64,000 bases of DNA from Nocardia vermiculata NBRC 100427. Its GTDB lineage: Bacteria > Actinomycetota > Actinomycetes > Mycobacteriales > Mycobacteriaceae. The number at the start of each line of letters is the position of its first letter. Within the stretch, counting starts at the first letter, position 1. The notes beneath the pieces are model-generated. The model ran no database searches, was not told the origin of the DNA, and worked only from the letters and a program-made list of their open reading frames with translations. Positions 8,424 through 17,242 of the stretch are shown here, piece after piece. Where the stretch lies: contig NZ_BDCA01000018.1 of assembly GCF_001613265.1 (NCBI RefSeq), positions 62,001 to 126,000 of the forward strand. Direction: 5' to 3'. Both the position numbers and the translations under genes were made by a program.

Positions 8424-9875
8424 TTGAGCACGCTGACGCGAAACCACGACATCGAGCACTGGGATGCCGAAGATGTCGCGGCCTGGGAGGCCGGCGGTAA
8501 GGAGGTCGCCCGCCGGAATCTGATCTGGTCGGTCGTCGCCGAACATGTCGGATTCTCGGTGTGGTCGATCTGGTCGGTGATGGTGCTGTTCATGCCCACC
8601 GAGAAGTTCGGCATCGACCCCGCCGGGAAGTTCTTCCTGGTCGCGATGCCCACGCTGGTCGGCGGCATCCTCCGCGTCCCCTATACGGTCGCCACCGCCC
8701 GCTTCGGCGGCCGTAACTGGACGATCCTCAGCGCGCTGATGCTGCTGATCCCGACGCTGCTGACGCTGTACTTCATCAATCAGCCCGGCACCTCGTACAC
8801 GACTTTCATGGTGATCGCGGCATTCGCCGGATTCGGCGGCGGCAATTTCGCCTCCTCGATGACCAATATCAACGCCTTCTATCCGCAACGGCTCAAGGGC
8901 TGGGCGCTGGGGATGAACGCCGGCGGCGGGAACATCGGCGTCCCGGTGATCCAGCTGATCGGATTGCTGGTGATCGCCCTGCTGGGCAACTCCTATGCCT
9001 CGGTCGTCTGCCTGGTGTATCTGGTGTTCATCGCGATCGCGGGGATCGGTGCGGCGCTGTACATGGACAATCTGCGCAATCAGAAGGCGGATATGTCCTA
9101 CATGCTGGAATCGTTGAAGGTGCCGCAGTCCTGGGCGATCGCCTTTCTCTATATCGGTACCTTCGGCTCGTTCATCGGCTTCAGCTTCGCCTTCGGCCAG
9201 GTACTGCAGATCAGTTTCAAGGCCGGTGGTGATTCGGTGGCCCAGGCCACCCTTCATGCCGCGCAGATCGCTTTCATCGGCCCGCTGCTCGGATCGGTGG
9301 CCCGGCCGTACGGCGGCAAATGGGCGGACCGGTTCGGCGGCAGCCGGGTCACCCTGCTCTGCTTCGTCGGCATGACGGCCGCGGCGTTCGTGGTCGCCGG
9401 GGCCAGTGTGGTCGCCGACGGCAACGACGGGGTCGCCTCCGGGGCGACGATGATCGTGCTGGTCGCCGGATTCATCGCACTGTTCGTGCTCTCCGGGATC
9501 GGCAACGGGTCGGTCACCAAGATCATCCCGTCGGTGTTCGACGCGAAATCGAAGAGCCTGCAGACGAGTCCGGCCGAACAGACCGCCTGGTCACGCAATA
9601 CCTCCGGAGCACTGATCGGCTTCGTCGGTGCCATCGGTGCGCTCGGCGGGGTGGCAATCAACCTGGTGCTGCGCTCGTCCTACGCCTCGACGAACTCCGC
9701 GACGACCGCGTTCTGGGTCTTCCTGAGCTTCTACGTCGTCTGTGCGGCGGTGGTCTGGGCGGTGTTCCTGCGACGTCCCGGCAGCTCGGCGCCACGCTCG
9801 GCAACAGGTGTCGCCGAGACCGTTACCGACGCCGGACGTACGCCGGAATCCGATCCCACCGCGGCTCGCGCCTGA
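8424..9875 (+). CDS. narK: Nitrate/nitrite transporter, NarK-type MFS
   Basis: This 483-residue major facilitator protein has 12 predicted hydrophobic segments. Glycine-rich nitrate signatures occur in GFGGGNFASSMTNINAFYP and the following WALGMNAGGGNIGVP, as in NarK/NasA transporters that take up nitrate or exchange nitrate for nitrite. A charged N-terminal segment (HWDAEDVAAWEAGGKEVA) precedes helix 1, as in mycobacterial NarK proteins. The start is TTG at 8424, supported by GGGAGGCCCC immediately upstream. The nirB gene follows after 27 bases, so transporter and nitrite reductase are likely one transcript. Whether it works as NarK1- or NarK2-type cannot be decided from sequence by eye. Confidence 0.92.
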   Translation: MSTLTRNHDIEHWDAEDVAAWEAGGKEVARRNLIWSVVAEHVGFSVWSIWSVMVLFMPTEKFGIDPAGKFFLVAMPTLVGGILRVPYTVATARFGGRNWTILSALMLLIPTLLTLYFINQPGTSYTTFMVIAAFAGFGGGNFASSMTNINAFYPQRLKGWALGMNAGGGNIGVPVIQLIGLLVIALLGNSYASVVCLVYLVFIAIAGIGAALYMDNLRNQKADMSYMLESLKVPQSWAIAFLYIGTFGSFIGFSFAFGQVLQISFKAGGDSVAQATLHAAQIAFIGPLLGSVARPYGGKWADRFGGSRVTLLCFVGMTAAAFVVAGASVVADGNDGVASGATMIVLVAGFIALFVLSGIGNGSVTKIIPSVFDAKSKSLQTSPAEQTAWSRNTSGALIGFVGAIGALGGVAINLVLRSSYASTNSATTAFWVFLSFYVVCAAVVWAVFLRRPGSSAPRSATGVAETVTDAGRTPESDPTAARA

Positions 9876-9902
9876 TCTCACCGAAAGCAACGGAGGACAG
9901 CC

Positions 9903-12458
9903 ATGAACTCGACAGTCGAACCCACTCAGCGCGCGACCGTGGTCGTGGTCGGCCATGGCATGGTCGGGCACCGATTCGTGGAGGCACTGCGCGCTCGCGA
10001 CCACGCCGGCCGGTGGCAGGTCGTGATCCTCAGCGAGGAGTCGCAGGCGGCCTACGACCGGGTCGGCCTCTCGTCCTACGTCGGAAGCTGGGATCCGGCG
10101 GCGCTGGCCCTTCCGGGGAACGACTACGCCGGTGACGCGCTGGTGGATCTGCGCCTCGGTGTTCGAGCCGACGAGATCGATCGGGCCGCACGCAAGGTCA
10201 CCACCTCCTCCGGCGACGTGATCGCTTACGACGCGCTGGTGCTGGCGACCGGCTCGTATGCCTTCGTACCGCCGGTGCCGGGGCACGACCGGCCCGAATG
10301 CTTCGTCTATCGCACCCTCGAGGACCTGGACGGCATTCGCGACGCCGCCCGGGCCGCCGGACCGGGGGCGGTCGGTGTGGTCGTCGGCGGCGGGCTGCTG
10401 GGCCTGGAGGCGGCCAATGCGCTGCGGCTGCTCGGAATGACACCGCACGTGGTCGAATTCGCGCCCCGATTGATGCCGGTGCAGGTCGACGAGGGTGGTG
10501 GTGCGATCCTCGAGAAGCTCGTCACCGACCTCGGGTTGCAGGTGCACACCGGCGTCGGTACCTCGTCCATCGAGCCCGCCGAAGACGGTGCGGGACTGCG
10601 GGTCACACTGTCGGACGAATCGGCGATCGACGCGTCGCTGGTGGTGTTCTCCGCCGGGGTGCGCCCGCGTGACCAGATCGCTCGCGACGCCGGCCTCGAG
10701 GTCGGCCCGCGCGGTGGTGCGGTCACCGATCCGGGCATGCTCACCTCCGATCCGCACATCTACGCGGTCGGTGAGGTCGCTGCGATCGAGGGCACCTGCT
10801 ACGGCCTGGTCGCACCCGGCTACACCACCGCCGAGATCGTCGCGGATCGGCTGCTCGGTGGTGCCGGGGAATTCCCCGGTGCCGATCTGTCCACGAAGCT
10901 GAAACTGCTCGGTGTGGATGTGGCCAGTTTCGGTGACGCTCATGCGACCACCGATGGTGCGCTGTCGGTGGTGCTGCACGACGCAGCCAAGGGCACCTAC
11001 GCCAAACTCGTGCTCTCCGACGACGCCAAGACACTGCTCGGTGGCGTTCTGGTCGGCGATGCCTCCCAGTACGCGGCACTGCGCCCACTGGTCGGTAGTG
11101 AACTGCCCGCCGAACCCGCGGCGCTGATCTCACCCGCCGGTGCCGAACTCGGCGCCGACGCACTGCCCGACGAGGCGCAGATCTGCTCCTGCAACAACGT
11201 GTCCAAAGGGGCCATTCTCGGGGCCGTGCACGAGGGCGCCTGCGATATCGCCGCGGTCAAGAATTGCACGTCCGCCGGAACGTCCTGTGGCGGTTGCGTT
11301 CCCATGATCAAGAAACTGCTCGAGCAGTCGGGCGTGGAGATGTCGAAGGCGCTGTGTGAGCACTTCACCCAGTCGCGTTCGGAACTGTTCGAGATCGTGC
11401 GGGTCACCGGAATCCGTACCTTCTCCGAGCTGATCGCCAAGCACGGCACCGGAATCGGGTGTGATATCTGCAAGCCGACCGTCGCCTCGATCCTGGCCTC
11501 CACTTCCAGCGAGCACATTCTCGACGGCGAACAGTCCGCACTGCAGGACACCAACGACCATTTCCTGGCCAACCTGCAGAAGAACGGCACCTACTCGGTG
11601 GTGCCGCGGATGCCCGGCGGTGAGGTCACCGCCGAACAGTTGATCGAAATAGGTTCCATCGCCAAGGATTTCGGACTCTACGTGAAGGTCACCGGCGGTC
11701 AGCGCATCGACTTGTTCGGTGCCCGTGTCGAGCAGTTGCCGCAGATCTGGCAGCGACTGGTCGACAAGGGGATGGAATCCGGCCACGCCTACGGGAAATC
11801 ACTGCGCACGGTGAAGAGCTGTGTCGGCTCGACCTGGTGCCGCTACGGCCAGCAGGATTCGGTCGGCATGGCGGTGCTGCTGGAGCAGCGGTACCGCGGG
11901 CTGCGCTCGCCGCACAAGCTGAAGCTGGCAGTGTCGGGTTGTGCCCGCGAATGCGCCGAGGCCCGCGGCAAGGACGTCGGCGTCATCGCCACCGAGAACG
12001 GCTGGAACCTCTACGTCGGCGGCAACGGCGGCCTGACTCCCAAGCATGCGGTGCTGCTGGCCGGCGATCTGGACGACGAGACGCTGATCCGATACATCGA
12101 CCGCTACCTGATGTTCTACATCCGCACCGCGGACCGCCTGCAACGCACCGCGCCGTGGCAGGAATCACTCGAGGGCGGCATCGAGCACCTGAAGCAGGTC
12201 GTCTGTGCGGACTCGCTCGGTATCGCCGCCGAACTGGAGGAGAGCATGGCCCGCCACGTGGCCGGTTACCGCGACGAATGGGCCGCGGTCCTGGAGGACC
12301 CGGACAAACTGTCCCGCTTCGTCTCCTTCGTCAACGCCCCCGAGGAAACCGACCCGACCATCTCGTTCGACGACACGGGCGCCCGCAAGGTGCCGGTGCT
12401 GCTGGGTTTGCCGGGGGTACCCGGAGCGCCTGTTTCATCTGCCACGCCCGGGAAATAG
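9903..12458 (+). CDS. nirB: Nitrite reductase [NAD(P)H], large subunit
   Basis: This 851-residue enzyme reduces nitrite to ammonium in the cytosol. In order it contains an FAD-binding Rossmann motif (VVVVGHGMVGHRF), an NAD(P)-binding motif (VGVVVGGGLLGLEAANALR), a BFD-like [2Fe-2S] segment (ICSCNNVSKGAI and SAGTSCGGCVPMIK), and a C-terminal siroheme/[4Fe-4S] domain with CVGSTWC and SGCARECAEARGKD. All expected cysteines are present. The ATG at 9903 follows a perfect GGAGG. It lies between narK and nirD, and the siroheme enzymes are encoded just downstream. Together they form an assimilatory or detoxifying nitrite-reduction unit. Confidence 0.96.
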   Translation: MNSTVEPTQRATVVVVGHGMVGHRFVEALRARDHAGRWQVVILSEESQAAYDRVGLSSYVGSWDPAALALPGNDYAGDALVDLRLGVRADEIDRAARKVTTSSGDVIAYDALVLATGSYAFVPPVPGHDRPECFVYRTLEDLDGIRDAARAAGPGAVGVVVGGGLLGLEAANALRLLGMTPHVVEFAPRLMPVQVDEGGGAILEKLVTDLGLQVHTGVGTSSIEPAEDGAGLRVTLSDESAIDASLVVFSAGVRPRDQIARDAGLEVGPRGGAVTDPGMLTSDPHIYAVGEVAAIEGTCYGLVAPGYTTAEIVADRLLGGAGEFPGADLSTKLKLLGVDVASFGDAHATTDGALSVVLHDAAKGTYAKLVLSDDAKTLLGGVLVGDASQYAALRPLVGSELPAEPAALISPAGAELGADALPDEAQICSCNNVSKGAILGAVHEGACDIAAVKNCTSAGTSCGGCVPMIKKLLEQSGVEMSKALCEHFTQSRSELFEIVRVTGIRTFSELIAKHGTGIGCDICKPTVASILASTSSEHILDGEQSALQDTNDHFLANLQKNGTYSVVPRMPGGEVTAEQLIEIGSIAKDFGLYVKVTGGQRIDLFGARVEQLPQIWQRLVDKGMESGHAYGKSLRTVKSCVGSTWCRYGQQDSVGMAVLLEQRYRGLRSPHKLKLAVSGCARECAEARGKDVGVIATENGWNLYVGGNGGLTPKHAVLLAGDLDDETLIRYIDRYLMFYIRTADRLQRTAPWQESLEGGIEHLKQVVCADSLGIAAELEESMARHVAGYRDEWAAVLEDPDKLSRFVSFVNAPEETDPTISFDDTGARKVPVLLGLPGVPGAPVSSATPGK

Positions 12459-12528
12459 TCACGTAATCGTGCGGAAACAGGACGCCGGTACCTATTGGAT
12501 AAGGCGTTCATCACCAGGGAGAGTACCG

Positions 12529-12921
12529 ATGACCGTAATCGACGCACCCGGCTTCGTACCGGCACCTACCAGCGGCTGGACCTCGGCCTGTCGGCTCGAC
12601 CATCTGATCCCCGGTCGTGGCGTGGCGGTGCTGCTGCGCGGTGGGCGACAGGCCGCGCTGTTCCTGCTGCCCGACGGCACCCTGTACGCGGTCGGCAATA
12701 TCGACCCGTTCGGTCGCGCTGCCGTGATCTCACGGGGCCTCGTGGGCAGCCGCGGCATCGTGCCCGTGGTGGTCTCGCCGCTGCTCAAACAGGCGTTCTC
12801 GCTGATCGACGGGCACTGTCTCGACGACGGCACGCACGCGCTGCCGGTTTACGGTGTGCGGGTGGTGGACGGAGTGGTCGCGGTGTCCAACGAGCCGCTG
12901 GATCGTGGCGGTCGGCCGTGA
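12529..12921 (+). CDS. nirD: Nitrite reductase [NAD(P)H], small subunit
   Basis: This 130-residue protein has the NirD Rieske-like fold, recognisable from LYAVGNIDPFGRAAVISRG and the following SPLLKQAFSLIDGHCLDDG. It has no CxH...CxxH cluster ligands, which is normal for the NirD branch and means it is structural rather than a true Rieske protein. ATG 12529 is preceded by AGGGAGAG. The gap from nirB is 70 bases. The end overlaps the next gene in GTGA, so nirD, the HemD-like gene and the chelatase gene are translationally coupled. Confidence 0.93.
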   Translation: MTVIDAPGFVPAPTSGWTSACRLDHLIPGRGVAVLLRGGRQAALFLLPDGTLYAVGNIDPFGRAAVISRGLVGSRGIVPVVVSPLLKQAFSLIDGHCLDDGTHALPVYGVRVVDGVVAVSNEPLDRGGRP

Positions 12922-14126
12922 GCGACGCCAGACCCTTGGACGGGTTCACCGTCGGGGTGACCGCCGCGCGCCGGGCCGACGAGCTCGCCACGCTGTTGGC
13001 GCGGCGCGGCGCGACCGTGGTCGTCGCGCCCGCGATCCGCATCATTCCGTTGTCCGACGACAACGAATTGGAACGGGTCACCCGGAGACTGGTCGCCGAT
13101 CCGCCGCAGCTGACGGTCGCCACCACCGGAATCGGTTTCCGCGGCTGGATGGAGGCCGCGGAGGGCTGGGGCCTGGCCGAGGAGTTGCGTGCCACCCTGG
13201 GCTCGACCCGGGTACTGGCCCGCGGCCCCAAGGCGAAGGGCGCCATCCGCGCCGCGGAGCTCCGGGAGGAGTGGTCACCGGCGTCGGAATCCTCGGCGGA
13301 GGTGCTCGATCATCTGCTCGCCGAGGGTGTGGAGGGGATGCGGATCGCCGTGCAACTGCACGGCGCCACCACCGAATGGGAGCCGGTACCGGACTTCTGT
13401 GAGGTATTGCGCTGCGCCGGAGCCGATGTCGTACCGGTGCCGGTGTATCGCTGGGTGCCACCGGAGGATCGCACCGCCATGGACCGGTTGCTCGAGGGGG
13501 TGGTCACCTCGGGTCTGGACTGTGTCACCTTCACCAGCGCGCCGGCGGTGGCCTCGACCTTGATGCGTGCCAAGGAAACCGGGTTGCTCGAGGGCGTGCT
13601 GCAGGCGATGCGCGCACGGGTACTGCCGGCGTGTGTCGGGCCGATCACGGGGGCACCGCTCGAGGATCTGGGAGTGGTGACGTCGACACCCGGCCGGGCG
13701 CGGCTGGGAGCGCTGGCGCGGCATGTGGCCGAGGAACTGCCCCGGCGTGCCAACCGGATCCACGCCTCCGGGCACGAACTGAGTGTGCGTGGTGGCTGTG
13801 TTGTCGTCGACGGCGCGGTACGTCAGCTCGCTCCCGCGCCGATGGCGCTGATGCGGGCGCTGTCGCGGCAGCCGGGCCGGGTGGTCTCGCGTGCGGATCT
13901 GCTGGCGGCGCTGCCCGGCGGAGGTGCGGACACCCATGCCGTGGAAACCGGAATCGCCCGCCTGCGTGCGGCTCTCGGAACCCCCAAGGCGATCCAGACG
14001 GTGGTCAAACGGGGCTACCGGCTGGCGTTGGATCCGGCCGACTGCGTCGACGCGCCGCGTCCGGCAGCGGGATACGACTCGTCCTCCCAGCCGCCGCGAC
14101 CGGCGTCGATGGTGGAGGTGTGGTGA
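12918..14126 (+). CDS. Uroporphyrinogen-III synthase-like protein fused to an OmpR-type winged-helix domain
   Basis: The 402-residue protein has an N-terminal HemD-like domain, roughly residues 1-270 (LDGFTVGVTAARRADELATLL, TGIGFRGWMEAA, VDGVxxTS-like VTFTSAPAV). The C-terminal winged-helix domain covers roughly residues 290-375 (APMALMRALSRQPGRVVSRADLL, ending IQTVVKRGYRLAL). The same fusion is known in mycobacteria next to nitrite genes (Rv0260c type). It may make uroporphyrinogen III for siroheme, act as a regulator of the nitrogen genes, or do both. The GTG start overlaps the nirD stop by four bases. Its end overlaps the chelatase gene in GTGA. DNA binding is inferred from the domain only. 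Confidence 0.88.
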   Translation: MSDARPLDGFTVGVTAARRADELATLLARRGATVVVAPAIRIIPLSDDNELERVTRRLVADPPQLTVATTGIGFRGWMEAAEGWGLAEELRATLGSTRVLARGPKAKGAIRAAELREEWSPASESSAEVLDHLLAEGVEGMRIAVQLHGATTEWEPVPDFCEVLRCAGADVVPVPVYRWVPPEDRTAMDRLLEGVVTSGLDCVTFTSAPAVASTLMRAKETGLLEGVLQAMRARVLPACVGPITGAPLEDLGVVTSTPGRARLGALARHVAEELPRRANRIHASGHELSVRGGCVVVDGAVRQLAPAPMALMRALSRQPGRVVSRADLLAALPGGGADTHAVETGIARLRAALGTPKAIQTVVKRGYRLALDPADCVDAPRPAAGYDSSSQPPRPASMVEVW

Positions 14127-14842
14127 GCGCCCCCGCGCTGGTGCTGACCGCCCACGGCACCCGCAGCGCGAAGGGGGTGCACATGATCGGTGCGCTCGCG
14201 GCCGCGGTGCGGGCGGAGCTGGACCGCTCGGGTGCAGCCGGCACACCGGTGCACACCGCCTTCGTCGACGTCCTCGGCCCCTCGCCCGCCACGGTGCTGC
14301 GGGAGCTGGACTGTGGTCCGGCCGTGGTGGTTCCGGCCTTTCTGGCCTCCGGATATCACGTCTATCAGGATGTGCCGCGGGAGGTCCGTGACAGCGGCCG
14401 CCGCGATGTGGTCGTGACCCCGGCGATGGGCCCGGATCCGCAGCTGGCCCGGGTGATGCGCCTGCGGCTGCGCGCAGCGGGTATGCGCGCGGGCGACGCG
14501 GTGGTGCTGGCGGCCGCGGGCTCCTCCGACGTTCGTGCGCGCCACGATGTGCGGCGTGCTGCCGCCATGCTGGCCGCGGAACTGGGCGGGCCGGTGCGCA
14601 TCGGCTACATCGCCACCGGGACGCCTCGGGTTCCCGACGTGGTCGCCGAACTGCGCGAATCCGGTGCGCGGCGGGTATTCGTGGGTTCCTATCTGCTGGC
14701 GCACGGGCTGTTCCAGCAGCGACTGCACCAGGCCGGAGCCGACGGCGTGGCCGACCCGCTCGGCGTCCACCCGGCGGTGGTCGAGCTGCTGCTCGACCGA
14801 TACCGGGCCCACGCTCGTGAATTCCTCGTCACCGCAGTATGA
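14123..14842 (+). CDS. CbiX/SirB-like sirohydrochlorin chelatase family protein
   Basis: The 239-residue protein begins APALVLTAHGTRSAKG, with the conserved metal-binding histidine of small CbiX/SirB chelatases. It has a second half with GSYLLAHGLFQQRLHQAGAD and DPLGVHPAVVELLLDRY, consistent with an internally duplicated two-domain chelatase. The expected reaction is insertion of ferrous iron into sirohydrochlorin to give siroheme, the cofactor of NirB. GTG 14123 has GGTGGAGG upstream and overlaps the stop of the HemD-like gene. This is the last gene of the narK-nirBD unit. Cobalt specificity cannot be excluded, but the context favours siroheme. Confidence 0.85.
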   Translation: MSAPALVLTAHGTRSAKGVHMIGALAAAVRAELDRSGAAGTPVHTAFVDVLGPSPATVLRELDCGPAVVVPAFLASGYHVYQDVPREVRDSGRRDVVVTPAMGPDPQLARVMRLRLRAAGMRAGDAVVLAAAGSSDVRARHDVRRAAAMLAAELGGPVRIGYIATGTPRVPDVVAELRESGARRVFVGSYLLAHGLFQQRLHQAGADGVADPLGVHPAVVELLLDRYRAHAREFLVTAV

Positions 14843-14881
14843 GTCGTTGCGCGCAGCTGGAGGGGGTCGCGGCCGGCCGGC

Positions 14882-15946
14882 TCACACGCGCGGTGCGATG
14901 GTGAGGTCCCCGTGGATGACGCCCTGCGTCATCTCCCGGGCCAGCATGTTGTGCGGGAACGGAAGTGCGACCGCGCTCGCGGCCTCGAGCCGCTCCACGT
15001 GCGCCGGATCGAAGTCCACGTCCAGTGCACCGAGGTTGTCGGTCAGCTGTGCCGGGGTGCGGGCACCGATGATCGGCGAGGTCACCGCGGGATTACGCAA
15101 GGTCCAGGCCAGCGCGATCTGGGCAGGGGTGCGGCCGAGGTCGGCGGCCACCTCGGCGACCACGTCGGCGATCGCCAGGCCGCGTGCGGTGAGCGAACCG
15201 TTGGCCAGGGCGACCTGACGCCGGGTGCCTTCGGGGCCGCCGGTGGATTCGTCTGCCAGATCCGCCGCGCTGTATTTTCCGGTCAGCACCCCGCTGCCCA
15301 GCGGCGACCAGGGAATGACGCCGAGGCCCAGCTCGCGCGCCATCGGGAACAGGTCGTGTTCCACTGTGCGCTCGATCAGGTTGTACTCCACCTGCAGGGC
15401 GACCAGGGGTGACCAGCCGCGCAGGTCGGCGATGGCCTGCATGCGCGATACCTGCCACGCCGGTGTGTCGGAGATGGCGACGTAGAGCACCTTGCCCTGC
15501 CGGACGAGATCGTCCATGCCACGCAGCACCTCCTCGACCGGGGTGGTGAAATCCCAGGCATGCAGGTAAAGCAGGTCGATGTAGTCGGTGTTCAGGTTCC
15601 GCAGGCTGGCCTCGACCGATCCGATCATCGATTTGCGGCCGTTACCGCCGGAATTCGGGTCGCCGGGCCGGCGCAGCATCGAGTACTTGGTGGCCAGCAC
15701 CAGGCTCTCGCGATTGTCGCGGGTGAACTCGCCGAGCAGCCGTTCGGAACTGCCGTTGGCGTAGAAGCTGGCGGTGTCGATGAAATTGCCGCCGCGCGAG
15801 ACGTAGTCGTCGAACAGTTTGCGAGCGTCGTCGCGGTCGGCGCCCCAGCCCCAATCGGAGCCGAAGGTCATCGTCCCCAGCGCCAAGGGGGAGACTCGCA
15901 GCCCGGACCGGCCCAGCAGCCGATAGGTGTCGAGAGTGAGCGCCAT
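14882..15946 (-). CDS. Aldo/keto reductase
   Basis: This 354-residue TIM-barrel NADPH-dependent oxidoreductase carries the expected tetrad: Asp in FIDTASFYANGSSE, Tyr in the same segment, Lys in LATKYSM and His in DLLYLHAWD. The cofactor-site motif GARTPAQLTDNLGAL is near the C-terminus. I chose the ATG at 15946 because a perfect AGGAGG lies just before it on the minus strand; a longer frame to 16426 would run through the divergent regulator. It converges with the chelatase gene and is transcribed away from the XRE regulator at 16063. Substrate is unknown; many such proteins reduce aldehydes or ketones of xenobiotics. Confidence 0.9.
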   Translation of the reverse strand: MALTLDTYRLLGRSGLRVSPLALGTMTFGSDWGWGADRDDARKLFDDYVSRGGNFIDTASFYANGSSERLLGEFTRDNRESLVLATKYSMLRRPGDPNSGGNGRKSMIGSVEASLRNLNTDYIDLLYLHAWDFTTPVEEVLRGMDDLVRQGKVLYVAISDTPAWQVSRMQAIADLRGWSPLVALQVEYNLIERTVEHDLFPMARELGLGVIPWSPLGSGVLTGKYSAADLADESTGGPEGTRRQVALANGSLTARGLAIADVVAEVAADLGRTPAQIALAWTLRNPAVTSPIIGARTPAQLTDNLGALDVDFDPAHVERLEAASAVALPFPHNMLAREMTQGVIHGDLTIAPRV

Positions 15947-16062
15947 GGTGTGTCCTCCTGTGTGAATGCGATCCGGAGCACAGTCTGCGTCGCGTCGATG
16001 GGCGCGGTAAGGGAAGAAACTTCCTGGGATCGCCGGTACCAGGCTCGTCGTAGGATCGTGGG

Positions 16063-16893
16063 GTGACCGGCACGGTGGAAGTGACACACGAGCTGGGTGC
16101 GTTCCTGCGTACTCGGCGCGAACGCCTGGACCCGCACGAATTGGGTATGCCACAACGGCGCCGGTCCCGCCGCACTCCGGGGCTGCGCCGGGAAGAGGTC
16201 GCCGAATTGGCCGGCGTGAGTATCGACTATGTGGTCCGGCTCGAACAGGGCCGCGGTTTACGCCCCTCGCCGGAGGTGCTCGAGGCGCTGGCCGGTGCCT
16301 TGCGCTTGAATCCCGACGAACGGATGTACCTGTTCGACCTCGCCAGGCAGCGCCTGCCCGACGACGGTAAACCCGCCACCGAGGCATCACCGGAGCTGGT
16401 GCGGCTGGTGCGCGATCTGGCGCCACTACCGGCGATGGTGCTCAACCACCGCCACGACATCCTGGCGTGGAACCCGCAGATGTCACGGCTGCTGCTCGAC
16501 TTCGACACGCTGCCGTCGGCGCAGCGCAATGCGCTGTGGCTGTGCCTGCTGCACCCGGACATGATCACCTTCTACGGTGACCGGGAAACCATTGTGCGGC
16601 AGGGGATCGCCGGACTGCGTTCGGCCTGGGCCGCTCATCCCGACGACGGCGTCCTGGCCGCTCTGATCGACGAATTCCGCACCACCAGCGCCGAATTCGC
16701 CGCGCTGTGGGAGCAGCGCGACGTGCGGGTCCAGGGGCGCGGGTACAAGACGATGCATCATCCGGATGCCGGTGCGGTCACCGTTTCCTACGAGACGTTG
16801 ATGCCGTTGCAGGACCCCGATCAGCGCCTGGTCATCTACCGGGCGGCTGATCCGCAGAGCCAGGCCGCGCTGGACCGGTTGTCGGGTAGCTGA
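16063..16893 (+). CDS. XRE-family regulator with MmyB-like ligand-binding domain
   Basis: The 276-residue protein has an N-terminal helix-turn-helix (GLRREEVAELAGVSIDYVVRLEQGRG, residues about 45-70 in two parts). A C-terminal MmyB-like sensor domain begins around PLPAMVLNHRHDILAWNPQM and ends with RLVIYRAADPQSQAALDRL. Proteins of this type often bind fatty-acyl or aromatic ligands and control a divergent oxidoreductase gene, here the aldo/keto reductase. The 116-base intergenic region contains a short inverted repeat GGAAG-AAA-CTTCC near 16013-16025, a weak candidate operator. The start is GTG 16063. The regulatory link to the neighbour is inferred from the layout. Confidence 0.88.
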   Translation: MTGTVEVTHELGAFLRTRRERLDPHELGMPQRRRSRRTPGLRREEVAELAGVSIDYVVRLEQGRGLRPSPEVLEALAGALRLNPDERMYLFDLARQRLPDDGKPATEASPELVRLVRDLAPLPAMVLNHRHDILAWNPQMSRLLLDFDTLPSAQRNALWLCLLHPDMITFYGDRETIVRQGIAGLRSAWAAHPDDGVLAALIDEFRTTSAEFAALWEQRDVRVQGRGYKTMHHPDAGAVTVSYETLMPLQDPDQRLVIYRAADPQSQAALDRLSGS

Positions 16894-17242
16894 GCACAGG
16901 CTGCGGCTGCTTTCGGATTCGGGGGAGATCCGTCGGTACGTGCGAGTGCCGCAGGACTGTGGCGCGTGTACCGGACGACAGCACGGTGGCGAATCGGTAG
17001 TCGCCCGCCCCCGGGGCGCCGACGTGCCTACCGCGAGTCCCCGCGTGTCGTGGCCGGTATCGCTCAGCGGATGCCGACGGCTCCGTCCGGGACCGGAGCG
17101 GGCGTTCGCCGGCGGGGATCGGCAGCGGTCGGGCGGGTGCGTGTGGAGTCGCGGCGCGCGGGTACACCGGGACCGGATGCGTATGCCGTAGCTTTGCCGG
17201 GAGACCGTTCGATGGATGCTCCCCGGACTGGGAGGAGGCCCG
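16894..17242. other. Intergenic stretch without a convincing gene
   Basis: These 349 bases lie between the XRE regulator and the truncated NRPS gene. Several short open frames cross the stretch, but all are arginine-rich products of high GC and none resembles a known protein or has a good ribosome binding site. The only supported element is GGGAGGAGG at about 17230-17238, which serves the NRPS start at 17243. A promoter for that gene must lie here, but no clear -35/-10 pair stands out. Confidence 0.5.

Noticed and set aside
12463..12478. GlnR-like half sites GTAAT-N6-GAAAC between nirB and nirD
   Set aside because: One base differs from the GTnAC half, there is no second box at the expected spacing, and its place inside the operon is odd. 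Chance match is likely.
16013..16025. GGAAG-AAA-CTTCC as XRE operator
   Set aside because: Arms of only five bases occur often by chance. It is mentioned with the regulator but not listed as a site.
16940..17191. Small open frames in the gap before the NRPS gene
   Set aside because: Arg-rich products without ribosome binding sites or similarity; several frames overlap equally well.
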